64,000 nucleotides of DNA from Streptomyces violascens (lineage in GTDB: Bacteria; Actinomycetota; Actinomycetes; Streptomycetales; Streptomycetaceae). Shown one piece after another: positions 34,510 to 43,400 of this stretch. Both the position numbers and the translations under genes were made by a program. Location: contig NZ_BMUA01000001.1 in the NCBI RefSeq assembly GCF_014649955.1, positions 124,001 through 188,000 of the forward strand. Direction: 5' to 3'. The notes under the pieces were generated by a model. That model was not told the origin of the DNA. It did not search any database and saw only the letters and a list, made by a program, of their open reading frames with translations. Position 1 is the first letter of the stretch; each line of letters starts with the position of its first letter.

Positions 34510-36846
34510 ATGGCCGATCAATCGAGCAATCCCCCGGGAACACACGCGCCGGCCGGCGGTCCGGCATCCGCATCGGATGTGACGTCGTCGGGTCCGAAGA
34601 AGTCCAGCGTCGGACTCCACGGCATCGCCGAATCCGCGCGCTATTCGCTGGCGGAAATGGGACCGAGACGCAGCTTGCAGACGCTGCTGTCAGTGAACCA
34701 CGTTGACGGCTTCGACTGTCCCAGCTGCGCCTGGGGCGACCCGGAGCCCGGACACCGCAAGAACGCGGAATTCTGCGAGAACGGCGCGAAGGCGGTCGCA
34801 TGGGAAGCCACCCGGAAACGCGTGGACGCGGCGTTCTTCGCCGAACACTCCATCGCCGACCTGCGGGAGCGGGACGGGTACTGGCTGGAGGCTCAGGGCC
34901 GACTTGCCCAGCCGATGCACCTCGCCCCCGGCGCCACCCACTACGCGCCCCTCACCTGGGACGACGCCCTCATGCGCGTCGCCGACAGCCTGCGCGGTCT
35001 CGCCGATCCGAACCGTGCAGTCTTCTACACCAGCGGCCGGACGAGCAACGAGGCCGCCTTCCTCTACCAGCTGCTGGCACGCCGGCTGGGCACGAACAAC
35101 CTGCCGGACTGCTCGAACCTGTGCCATGAGTCGAGCGGCGCGGCCCTGACCGAGACACTCGGCGTCGGAAAGGGCCTCATCTCGTACGGCGACATCACCG
35201 ATCACGCCGACCTGATCATCATCGTCGGCCAGAACCCAGGAACCTGCCACCCCCGCATGCTCACGGCCCTTGAGGAGGCCAAGCAGCGTGGGGCACGCAT
35301 CATCGCCGCGAACCCACTCCCCGAGGCCGGCTTCGGCCGGTTCCACAACCCGCAGACCGCGCGTGGTCTGGTCGGCCCGGGTACAAAGCTCGCCGACCGC
35401 TATCTGCCGGTACGTGTCAACGGCGACCTGGCCCTGTTCGCGGGCCTCAACCGCACGCTCATCGACCAGGAGGACGCCCGGCCGGGCTCCGCCCTCGACC
35501 GCGACTTCATCGACCGCTACTGCGACGGCTTCGAGGAGGCCGTTGCCGCGTGGAGGAACCTGGACTGGTCGCGGATCGAGACACTCAGCGGTCTGTCCCG
35601 ACGCCGGATCGAGTCCTGCGCCGCCGATGTGCTCGCCGCCGACAGCGTGATCGTCTGCTGGGCGATGGGGCTCACCCAGCACCGTAACGCGGTGGCCACC
35701 ATCCGGGAGATCGTCAACTTCCTTCTCCTGCGCGGCAACATCGGCCGGCCCGGCGCCGGACCCGCCCCGATCCGCGGCCACAGCAACGTCCAGGGCGACC
35801 GCACCATGGGCATCTGGGAGAAGATGCCGGACGCGTTCCTGGACAAGCTGAGGGGCGAGTTCGGGTTCGACCCACCCCGCGCGCACGGCCTGGACACCGT
35901 CGACTCGATCAGGGCCATGCGCGACGGCAGGATCGACGTGTTCATCGGCCTCGGCGGCAACTTCGCCGCTGCCACGCCGGACACCGAGGTCACCGAGGCC
36001 GCGCTGGCCAACTGCGCCCTCACAGTGCACGTCGCGACCAAGCTGAACCGGTCCCATCTGTGCCACGGCACCGAGGCGCTGCTCCTGCCCTGCCTCGGCC
36101 GCACCGAGCGCGATCAGCAGGCCTCCGGCGAACAATTCGTCACCGTCGAGGACACGATGGCCATGGTGCACGCTTCCCGGGGACGGCTGCGTCCCGGGAC
36201 TCCGCACCTGCGCAGCGAGGTGGCGATCATCGCCGACCTAGGCCACGCGCTGTTCGGCGACGGACTCGGCTGGCGCGCCATGCGCGACGACTACGCGGTG
36301 ATCCGCCGTCACATCGAGCACGTCGTCCCCGGATTCCATGCGTTCGAGCAGCGCGTCCAGCAGCCCGGCGGCTTCATGCTCCCCCGGGGGCCGCGCGACT
36401 CCCGCACCTTCCCCACAGAGACCGGCAAGGCCCGCTTCACCGTCAACCCGCCGACGGCGACCGAAGTTCCGCCCGGGCACCTGCTGTTGACGACGGTACG
36501 GTCGCACGACCAGTTCAACACCACCGTTTACGGCCTCGACGACCGCTACCGGGGCATCAAAGGAGGGCGGCGGGTCGTCTTCCTCAACCAGGATGACCTC
36601 CGCGGGCTCCACCTGCGCGACGGTGACCTGGTCGACCTGGTCAGTGTCAACCCCGACGGGGAACGTCGTGCGCCCGGCTTCCGCGCCGTCCGCTATCCCA
36701 CACCGCGGGGCTGCGCCGCGGCTTACTACCCCGAGACGAACGTGCTGGTCGCCCTGGACGCCACAGCCGAGACCAGCAACACCCCCGCGACCAAATCCAT
36801 CCTCATCCGCGTCGAGCGCACTTCCTCGACGGCCCGGAGATCCTGA
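34510..36846 (+). CDS. YdeP/FdhF-type molybdopterin oxidoreductase
   Basis: A 778-residue member of the molybdopterin-guanine-dinucleotide family, closest by motif to YdeP-like formate-dehydrogenase-related proteins. It has DCPSCAWGDP (about 75-84), GRTSNEAAFLYQLLARRLGTNN, CSNLCHESSGAAL, IIIVGQNPGTCHPR, AMGLTQHRNAV, RGNIGRPGAGPAPIRGHSNVQGDRTMGI and SHDQFNTTVYGLDDRYRG. No N-terminal 4Fe-4S cluster motif (CxxCxxxC) is seen, as in other YdeP proteins. ATG 34510 has AAAGAGG upstream. The true electron donor is unknown; acid or redox stress roles are known for Escherichia coli YdeP. No FdhD or cofactor gene is adjacent. Confidence 0.9.
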   Translation: MADQSSNPPGTHAPAGGPASASDVTSSGPKKSSVGLHGIAESARYSLAEMGPRRSLQTLLSVNHVDGFDCPSCAWGDPEPGHRKNAEFCENGAKAVAWEATRKRVDAAFFAEHSIADLRERDGYWLEAQGRLAQPMHLAPGATHYAPLTWDDALMRVADSLRGLADPNRAVFYTSGRTSNEAAFLYQLLARRLGTNNLPDCSNLCHESSGAALTETLGVGKGLISYGDITDHADLIIIVGQNPGTCHPRMLTALEEAKQRGARIIAANPLPEAGFGRFHNPQTARGLVGPGTKLADRYLPVRVNGDLALFAGLNRTLIDQEDARPGSALDRDFIDRYCDGFEEAVAAWRNLDWSRIETLSGLSRRRIESCAADVLAADSVIVCWAMGLTQHRNAVATIREIVNFLLLRGNIGRPGAGPAPIRGHSNVQGDRTMGIWEKMPDAFLDKLRGEFGFDPPRAHGLDTVDSIRAMRDGRIDVFIGLGGNFAAATPDTEVTEAALANCALTVHVATKLNRSHLCHGTEALLLPCLGRTERDQQASGEQFVTVEDTMAMVHASRGRLRPGTPHLRSEVAIIADLGHALFGDGLGWRAMRDDYAVIRRHIEHVVPGFHAFEQRVQQPGGFMLPRGPRDSRTFPTETGKARFTVNPPTATEVPPGHLLLTTVRSHDQFNTTVYGLDDRYRGIKGGRRVVFLNQDDLRGLHLRDGDLVDLVSVNPDGERRAPGFRAVRYPTPRGCAAAYYPETNVLVALDATAETSNTPATKSILIRVERTSSTARRS

Positions 36847-37180
36847 TCGACGCCATCACCTGCGTGCGCCTCCACCGCAACAGCGTGCCCGCCCGCGCCC
36901 GACTCGGCTCCGGTGCGGCTCCTCGCGCGATCCGCAGGTGGGCGGCCCTGAACAGGGTCGAGCTGTGCTTCACCCCAACCACACCGTCCAGGCCAGGGCG
37001 CCGCACACCTACCTGTGCCGGCGCGACCTGAACACCCGTCATCCCCGACGTCCTGGCCGCCCAACGACGAGCGCGAGCACGCATCCGATGCGGGGCAGGT
37101 GTGCGCTGCGGCGGCGGGCGACTACCAGGCGCAGCCCGACCACCCGACCACCGGCCTGGCGAACGTTCCCGGTCATCGCG
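36847..37180. other. Gap after the molybdoenzyme
   Basis: No supportable gene, hairpin or repeat. The plus-strand frames that stay open have the composition of antisense DNA. Confidence 0.45.
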
Positions 37181-37440
37181 CTAGCCGGTCCAAGGCAGGC
37201 GGACGGCTTCGAGCTCGATGTCCGCGAGCGGTGCTTCAGCGAGCGGGCGGCGGCCGCGACTTGGTGCTCCAGACGTCGTAGTCGGTGCGGACGGCCCAGG
37301 AGCGGTCCGCGGCCCACGGGTTGGATTGGGTGTGCAGGATTTCCGTGTTGTCGAATAGAGCCTGGGCGTCGGGCAGCCCGGGCACTTCGTAGCCGGTCAG
37401 GCCGTCATCCTGGGCAAGCCCTGCAAGCCAGTCTGTCTCA
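37181..37440 (-). pseudogene. C-terminal relic of an uncharacterised protein
   Basis: On the minus strand, without any start codon, ETDWLAGLAQDDGLTGYEV, PDAQALFDNTEILHTQSNPW and DRSWAVRTDYDVWSTK read as ordinary protein. After a frameshift at about 37245 the end reads AEAPLADIELEAVRLPWTG and stops at 37181. Codon bias and the clean ending in the shifted frame argue for a former gene. The family is unknown to me. Confidence 0.45.
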
Positions 37441-37529
37441 GAAGCGGGCGCGAGCCGGGCACAACACCGCCAACTGGCGCGGAACGAGAGCCAGGGGGGC
37501 CCAGACCCACATCAGCGGAGCAGCACCAC

Positions 37530-38144
37530 TCAGCAACGCGGCATCAAGCCGTGGAGAGCCGTCTCCACGATGCTGTCGGTGTACTCCGGGGTGAGCGGGC
37601 CGGTGCGCTGCAGCCAGCGGTTGAGCAGCGGGCCCCAGATCATCTCTATCGCAAGGTCGAGGTCGGTGTTCGGGTCGAGCTGACCGACTTGCTGGGCCTT
37701 GCGCAGGCGGTCCCGTTTGAGGCGCTGCATCGGTTCGTGCAGGCGCTCGGTGTAGGCCGCGGCGAGCTCTTGGTTGTGCACGATCTCGGTGTTGAGGGCG
37801 CGCATCGGCTCGTCGTAGCGGGGGTCGTTGAGCTCGCCGACGGTGGCGCGTAGCACTGTCTTGAGGTCGGCCTCCAGGTCGCCGGTGTCGGGGAGCTCGG
37901 GGCGTCCGGTGGCCTTGTCCTCGCTGAGCATGAGCAGCGCGTCGAACAACACCGCGCCCTTGGAGGGCCACCAGCGGTAGATCGTCTGCTTGCCGACGCC
38001 GGCCCGCGCGGCGATCGCCTCGATGCTCAGCTTGCCGAACCCGACCTCGCCGACCAGGTCGAAGGCGGCCGTCAGGATCGCCTTACGGGACGCCTCGTTT
38101 CGGCGGATGGGGGCCGGGGCACTGTTTCTCGGCTTGGCAGGCAT
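37530..38144 (-). CDS. TetR-family repressor
   Basis: A 204-residue regulator. Residues 20-65 carry the TetR DNA-binding domain (SRKAILTAAFDLVGEVGFGKLSIEAIAARAGVGKQTIYRWWPSKGAVLFDAL). The rest is a helical ligand-binding domain of the C-terminal type often seen with YRWWPSK regulators. ATG 38144 is used; an ATG three codons before is possible. It is divergent from the SDR gene, with 122 bases between them that contain a long inverted repeat (38167-38247), so it probably represses both itself and the SDR. Confidence 0.92.
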   Translation of the reverse strand: MPAKPRNSAPAPIRRNEASRKAILTAAFDLVGEVGFGKLSIEAIAARAGVGKQTIYRWWPSKGAVLFDALLMLSEDKATGRPELPDTGDLEADLKTVLRATVGELNDPRYDEPMRALNTEIVHNQELAAAYTERLHEPMQRLKRDRLRKAQQVGQLDPNTDLDLAIEMIWGPLLNRWLQRTGPLTPEYTDSIVETALHGLMPRC

Positions 38145-38166
38145 GGGTTCCACTCTAGCAGCGAAC

Positions 38167-38247
38167 GAGACGAGACGGTCCGTATTGACTCAGGAACGCG
38201 ACGGCGGGCATGATTGAGGCATCGAACGATACGAACCGTCTCGTCTC
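38167..38247. promoter_or_regulatory. Long inverted repeat, probable TetR operators, in the divergent promoter
   Basis: GAGACGAGACGGTCCGTAT (38167-38185) and ATACGAACCGTCTCGTCTC (38229-38247) are reverse complements at 18 of 19 positions, centres 62 bp apart. For the SDR, a promoter TTGACT (38185-38190), 18 bases, CATGAT (38209-38214) fits between the arms; the right arm then covers the start of the transcript. The left arm lies between the TetR start codon and its upstream region. Binding by the adjacent TetR protein is inference. Confidence 0.65.
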
Positions 38248-38266
38248 ACTTGAGGGGAGTCATACC

Positions 38267-39127
38267 GTGCGTACCTCAACCGGAAACACCGGCCGAGTCT
38301 GGTTCATCACGGGGGCCAGCCGTGGTCTCGGCCGCGCCTTCGCGGAGGCCGCGCTCGGCGCGGGCGATCGCGTCGCCCTCGCCGCACGTTCGGTCGGCAC
38401 CCTGGCCGAGCTCGCGGCCGCCCATCCCGGGCGGGTCCTGCCCCTCGGGCTTGACGTGACCGACCGTCAAGCGGTGTTCGCAGCAGTCGCCGAGGCAGTC
38501 GGCCATTTCGGGCGGCTCGACGTCGTCGTCAACAATGCCGGGACACTGTCCATGGGCATGGTCGAGGGATTCACCGAGGCCGAGGCCCGAGCCCAGTTCG
38601 AAGTCAACTTCTTCGGCGCCCTGTGGGTATCTCAGGCGGTGCTGCCCACGCTGCGGGAGCAGGGCTCCGGGCATCTGGTGCAGATATCGAGCATCGGCGC
38701 GCTCGGAGGCTTCCCGAGCACGGGTCTCTACAGCGCCAGCAAATGCGCCCTTGAGGGCCTGAGCGAGGCGCTCGCCCTGGAGGCGGCCGGCTTCGGAGTG
38801 AAGGTCAGCATCATCGAGCCGGGCGGCTACTGGACGGACCTCTACACCGCGATGCACAGCACCGGCACGCTGGCGGCATACGACCCGCTGCGGGCGGACC
38901 TCGCGGCGCAGTTCGCCGATGGCTCGATCGACAGCGACCCCAAGCTCGCCGCCGCCGCCCTGCTGACGCTCGTGGACAGCGACGAGCCACCGCAGCGCCT
39001 GCTGCTCGGCAGCATGGTCTATGACCTCGCGTTCGACATCTCCCGCAAGCGCATGGCCACTTGGGCCGGATGGGAGCAGGTCAGCCGCGCCGCCGAGCAC
39101 GCGATACCGGCACCGCCGGCTGGATGA
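38267..39127 (+). CDS. Short-chain dehydrogenase/reductase
   Basis: A 286-residue classical SDR oxidoreductase: NAD(P) motif TGASRGLG at residues 15-22, DVVVNNAG at about 87-94, catalytic Ser in VQISSIGALGG and Tyr/Lys in YSASKCALEG. The basic ARS after strand 2 suggests NADP. The long C-terminal helix region and SGSGHLV block are like those of SDRs that act on ketones or unsaturated aldehydes; substrate unknown. GTG 38267 has GAGGGGAG nine bases before it. Under probable control of the divergent TetR repressor. Confidence 0.92.
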   Translation: MRTSTGNTGRVWFITGASRGLGRAFAEAALGAGDRVALAARSVGTLAELAAAHPGRVLPLGLDVTDRQAVFAAVAEAVGHFGRLDVVVNNAGTLSMGMVEGFTEAEARAQFEVNFFGALWVSQAVLPTLREQGSGHLVQISSIGALGGFPSTGLYSASKCALEGLSEALALEAAGFGVKVSIIEPGGYWTDLYTAMHSTGTLAAYDPLRADLAAQFADGSIDSDPKLAAAALLTLVDSDEPPQRLLLGSMVYDLAFDISRKRMATWAGWEQVSRAAEHAIPAPPAG

Positions 39128-39152
39128 GCACTGCCGGGCCAGGGCGGTCACC

Positions 39153-39596
39153 GTGTCGATCGACTCGGACACCGCCCAGTTGTATGGGCACGCAGTGCCG
39201 TTGCCCCCTTCTTCTCGCGCTTCGCTCGGACTGCGATCCCCCTCCCCGCTCATTCAGGCGTGCAAGGTCTACCGCGCCCAGTTCCCGGGCCCCGGCAAGA
39301 CCAACAAAAACGTGATCGGCAAGACCGGCGTGATCAAGCGTCTCGCTCAGGGCGAGTTCACCGAGGTCCACAAGCCTCTCAACCAGGGTGCGCTCTTCAC
39401 CTACACCCAGCACGAGCAGCCCCAGTCGCTCGGCATCGGTCCGGAGACCGACGACCAGGGCGTGGTGCACAAGACCGGACGCATCACCAGGCTGAGGGCC
39501 AAGCTCTCCCGCGGCTACTACGGAGAGGGCAGCCAGATCTCCAAGCCCACGGCCGAGGAGTACGAGGAGATCACGAGCAGCCCCAGACAGCACTGA
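39153..39596 (+). CDS. Hypothetical basic protein
   Basis: A 147-residue protein without a family I can name. The first 45 residues are low in structure; the rest has a consistent pattern (KVYRAQFPGPGKTNKNVIGKTGVIKRLAQGEFTEVHKPL, LFTYTQHEQPQSLGIGPETDDQGVVHKTGRITRLRAKL, ISKPTAEEYEEI). Two copies of a GKTGxIxRL/HKTGRITRL motif stand out. GTG 39153 is the best start. It begins 25 bases after the SDR stop and could share its transcript. Confidence 0.6.
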   Translation: MSIDSDTAQLYGHAVPLPPSSRASLGLRSPSPLIQACKVYRAQFPGPGKTNKNVIGKTGVIKRLAQGEFTEVHKPLNQGALFTYTQHEQPQSLGIGPETDDQGVVHKTGRITRLRAKLSRGYYGEGSQISKPTAEEYEEITSSPRQH

Positions 39597-39773
39597 ACCA
39601 AGGCATGCAGGCGCAGATCCGCACGCCGGCTGGGCGGAGGCCCCGAAGCTGCCGCCCTATGTCACGTCCCTCTGCGCGACCGGAGGTGAACGCCGTTGCA
39701 AGCCATGCCGTACAGGGCACGGCGGTCTCCGCTCAGCGCGAATCGGCGGACTGCTAGGCCGTGTTCAAGGGTG

Positions 39774-39811
39774 CGCCGATCGCCTCGCTGAACATCGCGA
39801 GGCGATCGGCG
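39774..39811. terminator. Perfect 14-bp hairpin between convergent units
   Basis: CGCCGATCGCCTCG (39774-39787) pairs exactly with 39798-39811 across a 10-base loop. It lies after the hypothetical gene and before the C-terminal end of the IS630 relic, so it could end transcription from both sides, or be the subterminal hairpin of that element. Confidence 0.6.
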
Positions 39812-39844
39812 AGGACCACACTCTGCGCACTAGTGCTGCGTTCC

Positions 39845-40372
39845 TCATAGGACGTACACATAGCGACGCCTGCGTGTGCGGGTGGGAGGTGCTGGTCGTC
39901 CCCAGATCCAGGGGCGGGCACGGGTGTTGAGCTGGGCAGTAGCCAGCTCGGTGGCGTGGGCGATGTCGTGGGGGCTACAGAAGGAACGGCCGGCCAGCGC
40001 GGTCTTGCGGAAGAGGCGCCACCAGCCTTCTTGCAGGTTGAGCCAGCAGGCACCGACCGGGATGAAGGCGTGGTGGATGCGCGGGTGGTCTTCCAGCCAG
40101 GCCCTGGTGGACACGCTGCGGTGTGCGGACAGGTTGTCGGTGACGATCCAGATCGTCCCACTCGGGTTGGCCTGCTCCACGCGCTCCAGGAACTGTTGGT
40201 AGCAGACGCTGCTGCGGGACGGCGCGGTCATCGTGATCTCCATGCCGTCGCGGATCCGCAGTCCGCCGAAGACCCAGGTCTTTTCCGGGCCCCGGCTGTA
40301 GTCGAGGTCGGACTTGATGCGGTGCCCGTCCGGCGACCAGCCCGGTCCGGGTGGAAAGGTCCGCGGGATCAC
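39845..40372 (-). mobile_element. IS630-family transposase remnant (C-terminal half)
   Basis: From about 40372 to the stop at 39845 the minus strand encodes the DDE half of an IS630-type transposase: KTWVFGGLRIRDG, IWIVTDNLSAHRS (second Asp), IHHAFIPVGACWLNLQEGWWRLFRKTAL (Glu region), and a C-terminal Arg-rich end. The N-terminal HTH half and first Asp are gone, cut off at the junction with the ligD relic. Confidence 0.75.
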
Positions 40373-40864
40373 CGGCCCGAGCTCGTCCGCGCAGTGTTCC
40401 CCGAGGACGGCATCACCAAGGCTGACCTCGCCGAGTACTACCGCGGTGTTGCCCGCAAAATGCTGCCTCACCTGCACGGCCGCCCACTGATGCTGGAGCG
40501 CCACCCGGAGGGGGTCGACGGCAAGAGCTTCAAGAGAAGGACGCACCGGACAACTTTCCCGACTGTGTGGACACCGCCGAGCTGCCCAAGGAGGACGGCA
40601 CCGTCACTCACGTGCTCTGCGACGACACCGCCACTCTCCCGTACCTCGCCAGCCAGGCCTGTATCACCCCGCACGCTGGCTCGCGAAGGCCGATCGGAAG
40701 CAGGCCCGGCACGGGCGGCTCCACCTGGACGTACAGCACAACGCCTATGCCCAGACCACGGTCGCCCCATACGCCGTAGGGCCCTTCCCGGCGCCCCCGT
40801 CGCACCTTTGGCCTGGTCGGAGCTGAACGAACCGGGCCTGGCCGCCCTGGCCGACAGCGGCTGA
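40373..40864 (+). pseudogene. LigD-type DNA polymerase/primase domain relic
   Basis: Pieces of the NHEJ polymerase domain appear in order: VFPEDGITKADLAEYYRGVARKMLPHLHGRPLMLERHPEGVDG; then, after a frameshift near 40530, AELPKEDGTVTHVLCDDTATLPYLASQAC. After a large internal deletion, in another frame, come RKQARHGRLHLDVQHNAYAQTTVAPYAVGP and LAWSELNEPGLAALADSG. The middle with the catalytic Asp motif is missing. The 5' end is cut by the IS630 relic. This was a stand-alone ligD-like gene. Confidence 0.75.
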
Positions 40865-40979
40865 TCACACGCGAGCAGGGGCGCCGCCGCCGACGGGTCA
40901 CCCGAATGCCCCGCGCCGGGGAGCGCGGGACCCTCAGCTGTGATGGCGTGGAGTGCTGTCCACGGTACGGAGGACTGTC

Positions 40980-41168
40980 ATGTACGAAATGCACGTCGGC
41001 ATATCTGTCAGTGGCGTCGGCCAGGTGTGGCACGTAGTGGCCCAGGGCCAGCGCGCCACCCTGTGCGGGCAGCCCCTCGACCTCGACGGGGACGCCGAGA
41101 CCGACCACCACTGTCTGGCCTGCATGACGGCCTTCCAGCACCTCATGCAAGCGGCCGAGCCCGCCTGA
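40980..41168 (+). CDS. Small hypothetical protein with a Cys/His cluster
   Basis: A 62-residue protein from ATG 40980 with GGAGG in front. It reads VGISVSGVGQVWHVVAQGQRATLCGQPLD, then TDHHCLACMTAFQHLM. Cys30 together with HHCxxC could hold one zinc ion. Small Cys-rich proteins of this form are common in streptomycetes and uncharacterised. It is intact and well placed for expression. Confidence 0.65.
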   Translation: MYEMHVGISVSGVGQVWHVVAQGQRATLCGQPLDLDGDAETDHHCLACMTAFQHLMQAAEPA

Positions 41169-41241
41169 CCCCGAAGGCCGGCAAACGCCGTGACCGCTAT
41201 CCCCGGGCACGCCATGGGTGGCCGGATGCAAGGTGGAAGGC

Positions 41242-41778
41242 ATGGACAAGACGGCAGTCATCGTCATCGACATGATCAACACGTATGACCACGCCGACGC
41301 CGACCTGCTGCTCCCCGCCGCCCAGGCCGCACTGCCCGCCATCGTGAAACTCCTGGAAACGGCGCGTCGCCATGATGTCCCGGTCATCTACGCCAACGAC
41401 AACTTCGGGCAGTGGAGATCCCACCACGGCGAACTCCTCGACACGGCCCTCTCAGGACCGCACGCCGACCTCGTACGCCCCCTCAGCCCCGACAAGGACT
41501 CGCTGTTCGTGGTGAAGGCCCGCCACTCGATCTTCTACGAGACCCCCCTCAGCTACCTCCTGAGGCAGCAAGGGATCACCCATGTCGTGCTCTGCGGACA
41601 GGTCACCGAGCAGTGCGTCCTCTACTCCGCACTCGACGCCCACATCCGGCACCTCGAAGTGACCGTCCCCCGCGACGCAGTCGCCCACATCCACCGAGAC
41701 CTGGCCGATGCCGCCCTGGGGATGATGGAACGCAACATGGACGCCCACATCCCCACCACCGACGAGTTGGACTGGTGA
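41242..41778 (+). CDS. Isochorismatase-family cysteine hydrolase
   Basis: A 178-residue amidohydrolase of the isochorismatase-like fold with Asp10 (VIVIDMIN), Lys92 (VVKARHSIF) and Cys125 (QVTEQCVLYSALDA). The cis-peptide region before the Cys is CGQVTEQC. It is not a close relative of the paralogue at 30978-31571. ATG 41242 follows GGTGGAAGG; the frame's earlier ATG at 41218 is less likely. Substrate is not evident; it stands alone between a small Cys-rich gene and a convergent glutamate-cysteine ligase. Confidence 0.88.
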   Translation: MDKTAVIVIDMINTYDHADADLLLPAAQAALPAIVKLLETARRHDVPVIYANDNFGQWRSHHGELLDTALSGPHADLVRPLSPDKDSLFVVKARHSIFYETPLSYLLRQQGITHVVLCGQVTEQCVLYSALDAHIRHLEVTVPRDAVAHIHRDLADAALGMMERNMDAHIPTTDELDW

Positions 41779-41795
41779 CGCCGAGCGCATGCCGT

Positions 41796-42890
41796 TCAGG
41801 TGGAGGCGGTTTCGTCGATGATGAAGTCGATCAGGGCGGGGAGTCCTCCCTCGGCCAGGGCGTGACGCTGCCGGTCGGCGCCGGTGCCTTCGCGCAGCAG
41901 GCGGTGAAGAAGGGGATCGACGTGGCGGCCGTCGCCGTGTTCCTCGAGGGCCGGGGCGATGTGCCGGGCCAGCTGGACCAGGACGTCGCCGGCGGGGCGG
42001 GGGCGGCCCGCGAGGTCGAGAAGGGTGGTGCCGAGGCCGTGTCGGGCGGCATGCCACATCGCGGCCTGGAGCAGCTCGGGAGGGCAGGCGGGCTCAGGGA
42101 CTGCGTCCTTCTGCTCGCGGATGGCCGTGGCGGCCAGGGCCCGCACGATTCCCGCGAGCATCACCGCGTCGTCCACGCGTAGCTGGACGTCCATGCAGCG
42201 GACTTCGACGGTGGGGTAGCGCTCGGAGAGACGCGCCTGCCAGTAGAGCTGCCCCGCATCCGCGATGGTTGCGGACGCGACGAGTGCGTCGGTGCGTCGT
42301 TCGTAGTCCTCGAGGTCGGCGAAGGGCGGTGGCGGCCCGCTGACCGGCCAACGGCTGAAGACGGGCGTGCGCCAGCTCGCGAAGGCGGTGTCGTTGCCGT
42401 CCCAGAACGGCGAGTTCGCCGACATGGCCAGAAGTGTGGGCAGCCAGACCCGGAGACGGTTCAGAACCGCCACTCCCATCCCCCGGTCCGGCATCCCGAC
42501 ATGCACATGCATCCCGTTGATCAGCATGCCGTCGATGAGATGGCCGCCCTGCTTGCGCAGTTCCAGATACCGGCGCTTGTCCGTGACGGGAACGGTCCCC
42601 GCACCCGACACCGGAGCCGCGGCGGTCGCGGCGAGACGGCACCCCGCACGCTCCGCGGCCGTGCCCAAGGCGTGACGCAACCGCAGCAGATGGCCGGCCA
42701 CTTCCGCCAGGCTGCCGCACACCGGTGTGGCGGCCTCGACCTGCGCCTGCAGCAGCTCCAGCTGTACCTCGTCGTCCTCGGCCAGCGCCTCAAGCCCTGC
42801 GGCGCGGCGCACCTCCTCCGACCGAGGCACAGGATGCCCGGTGACCGGATCGAGCAGCAGGTACTCCTCTTCGACCCCGATGGTGATCAT
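41796..42890 (-). CDS. Carboxylate-amine ligase, glutamate-cysteine ligase type 2 (YbdK-like)
   Basis: A 364-residue ATP-dependent ligase of the GCS2 family. It begins [19 protein letters not shown] with the metal-binding Glu residues, contains [12 protein letters not shown] and [16 protein letters not shown], and ends near LIDFIIDE. Family members have weak gamma-glutamylcysteine synthetase activity or unknown ligase roles; actinomycetes use mycothiol rather than glutathione, so the natural product is uncertain. The first ATG at 42890 gives the family-typical start. It is the first of a group of stress-type genes on this strand. Confidence 0.9.
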   Translation of the reverse strand: MITIGVEEEYLLLDPVTGHPVPRSEEVRRAAGLEALAEDDEVQLELLQAQVEAATPVCGSLAEVAGHLLRLRHALGTAAERAGCRLAATAAAPVSGAGTVPVTDKRRYLELRKQGGHLIDGMLINGMHVHVGMPDRGMGVAVLNRLRVWLPTLLAMSANSPFWDGNDTAFASWRTPVFSRWPVSGPPPPFADLEDYERRTDALVASATIADAGQLYWQARLSERYPTVEVRCMDVQLRVDDAVMLAGIVRALAATAIREQKDAVPEPACPPELLQAAMWHAARHGLGTTLLDLAGRPRPAGDVLVQLARHIAPALEEHGDGRHVDPLLHRLLREGTGADRQRHALAEGGLPALIDFIIDETAST

Positions 42891-43075
42891 GACTAGTAAC
42901 TACCCGTCGTGCGGCCGACCGTACCGGCAACCACTCATGACCCCGGCGGTCGCACCGAGTCCGGGGCGACGGGCCCTGCCAACGAGGATCGAAAGGGACT
43001 CAGAGAGGTTCAGAAGCCCAGGTGGGGCACGGCCACAGGCTCGGGCCGCGCCCCACGAGACGTCCCGGCAGCGGG

Positions 43076-43249
43076 TCAGTGCTTGAAGACGTCCTTGGCC
43101 TTCTCCTTGGCCTGGCGCGCGTCTCCCTTGGCCTGCTCGGCACGGCCCTTCGCTTCCATGCTCTCGTTGCCCACGGCGCGTCCCACGGCCTCCTTGGCCT
43201 TGCCCTTGACCTGCTCGGACTTCGCCTTGGCCTTCTTGTTGCCGGACAT
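43076..43249 (-). CDS. CsbD-family stress protein
   Basis: A 57-residue, Lys/Ala/Glu-rich, unstructured-to-helical protein with the CsbD pattern: SEQVKGKAKEAVGRAVGN, MEAKGRAEQAKGDARQAKEKAKD. Members are induced by general stress (sigma-B in Bacillus) and are thought to protect the cell by an unknown mechanism. It lies 151 bases downstream of the catalase gene on the same strand. Confidence 0.88.
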   Translation of the reverse strand: MSGNKKAKAKSEQVKGKAKEAVGRAVGNESMEAKGRAEQAKGDARQAKEKAKDVFKH

Positions 43250-43400
43250 TCGATCACTCCCTTGGTTCGTCGGACACCTACGACCGTCGTACGGGTGCGC
43301 ACGCCCGTCAGGCCCAAACCCGGTCCCGGGCAGTGCCGACGTGCTCGCCTTCCCGGCGTGGGGGCCACCGGCGGAACGCCACGAGGCCCTGCCCCTGTGG

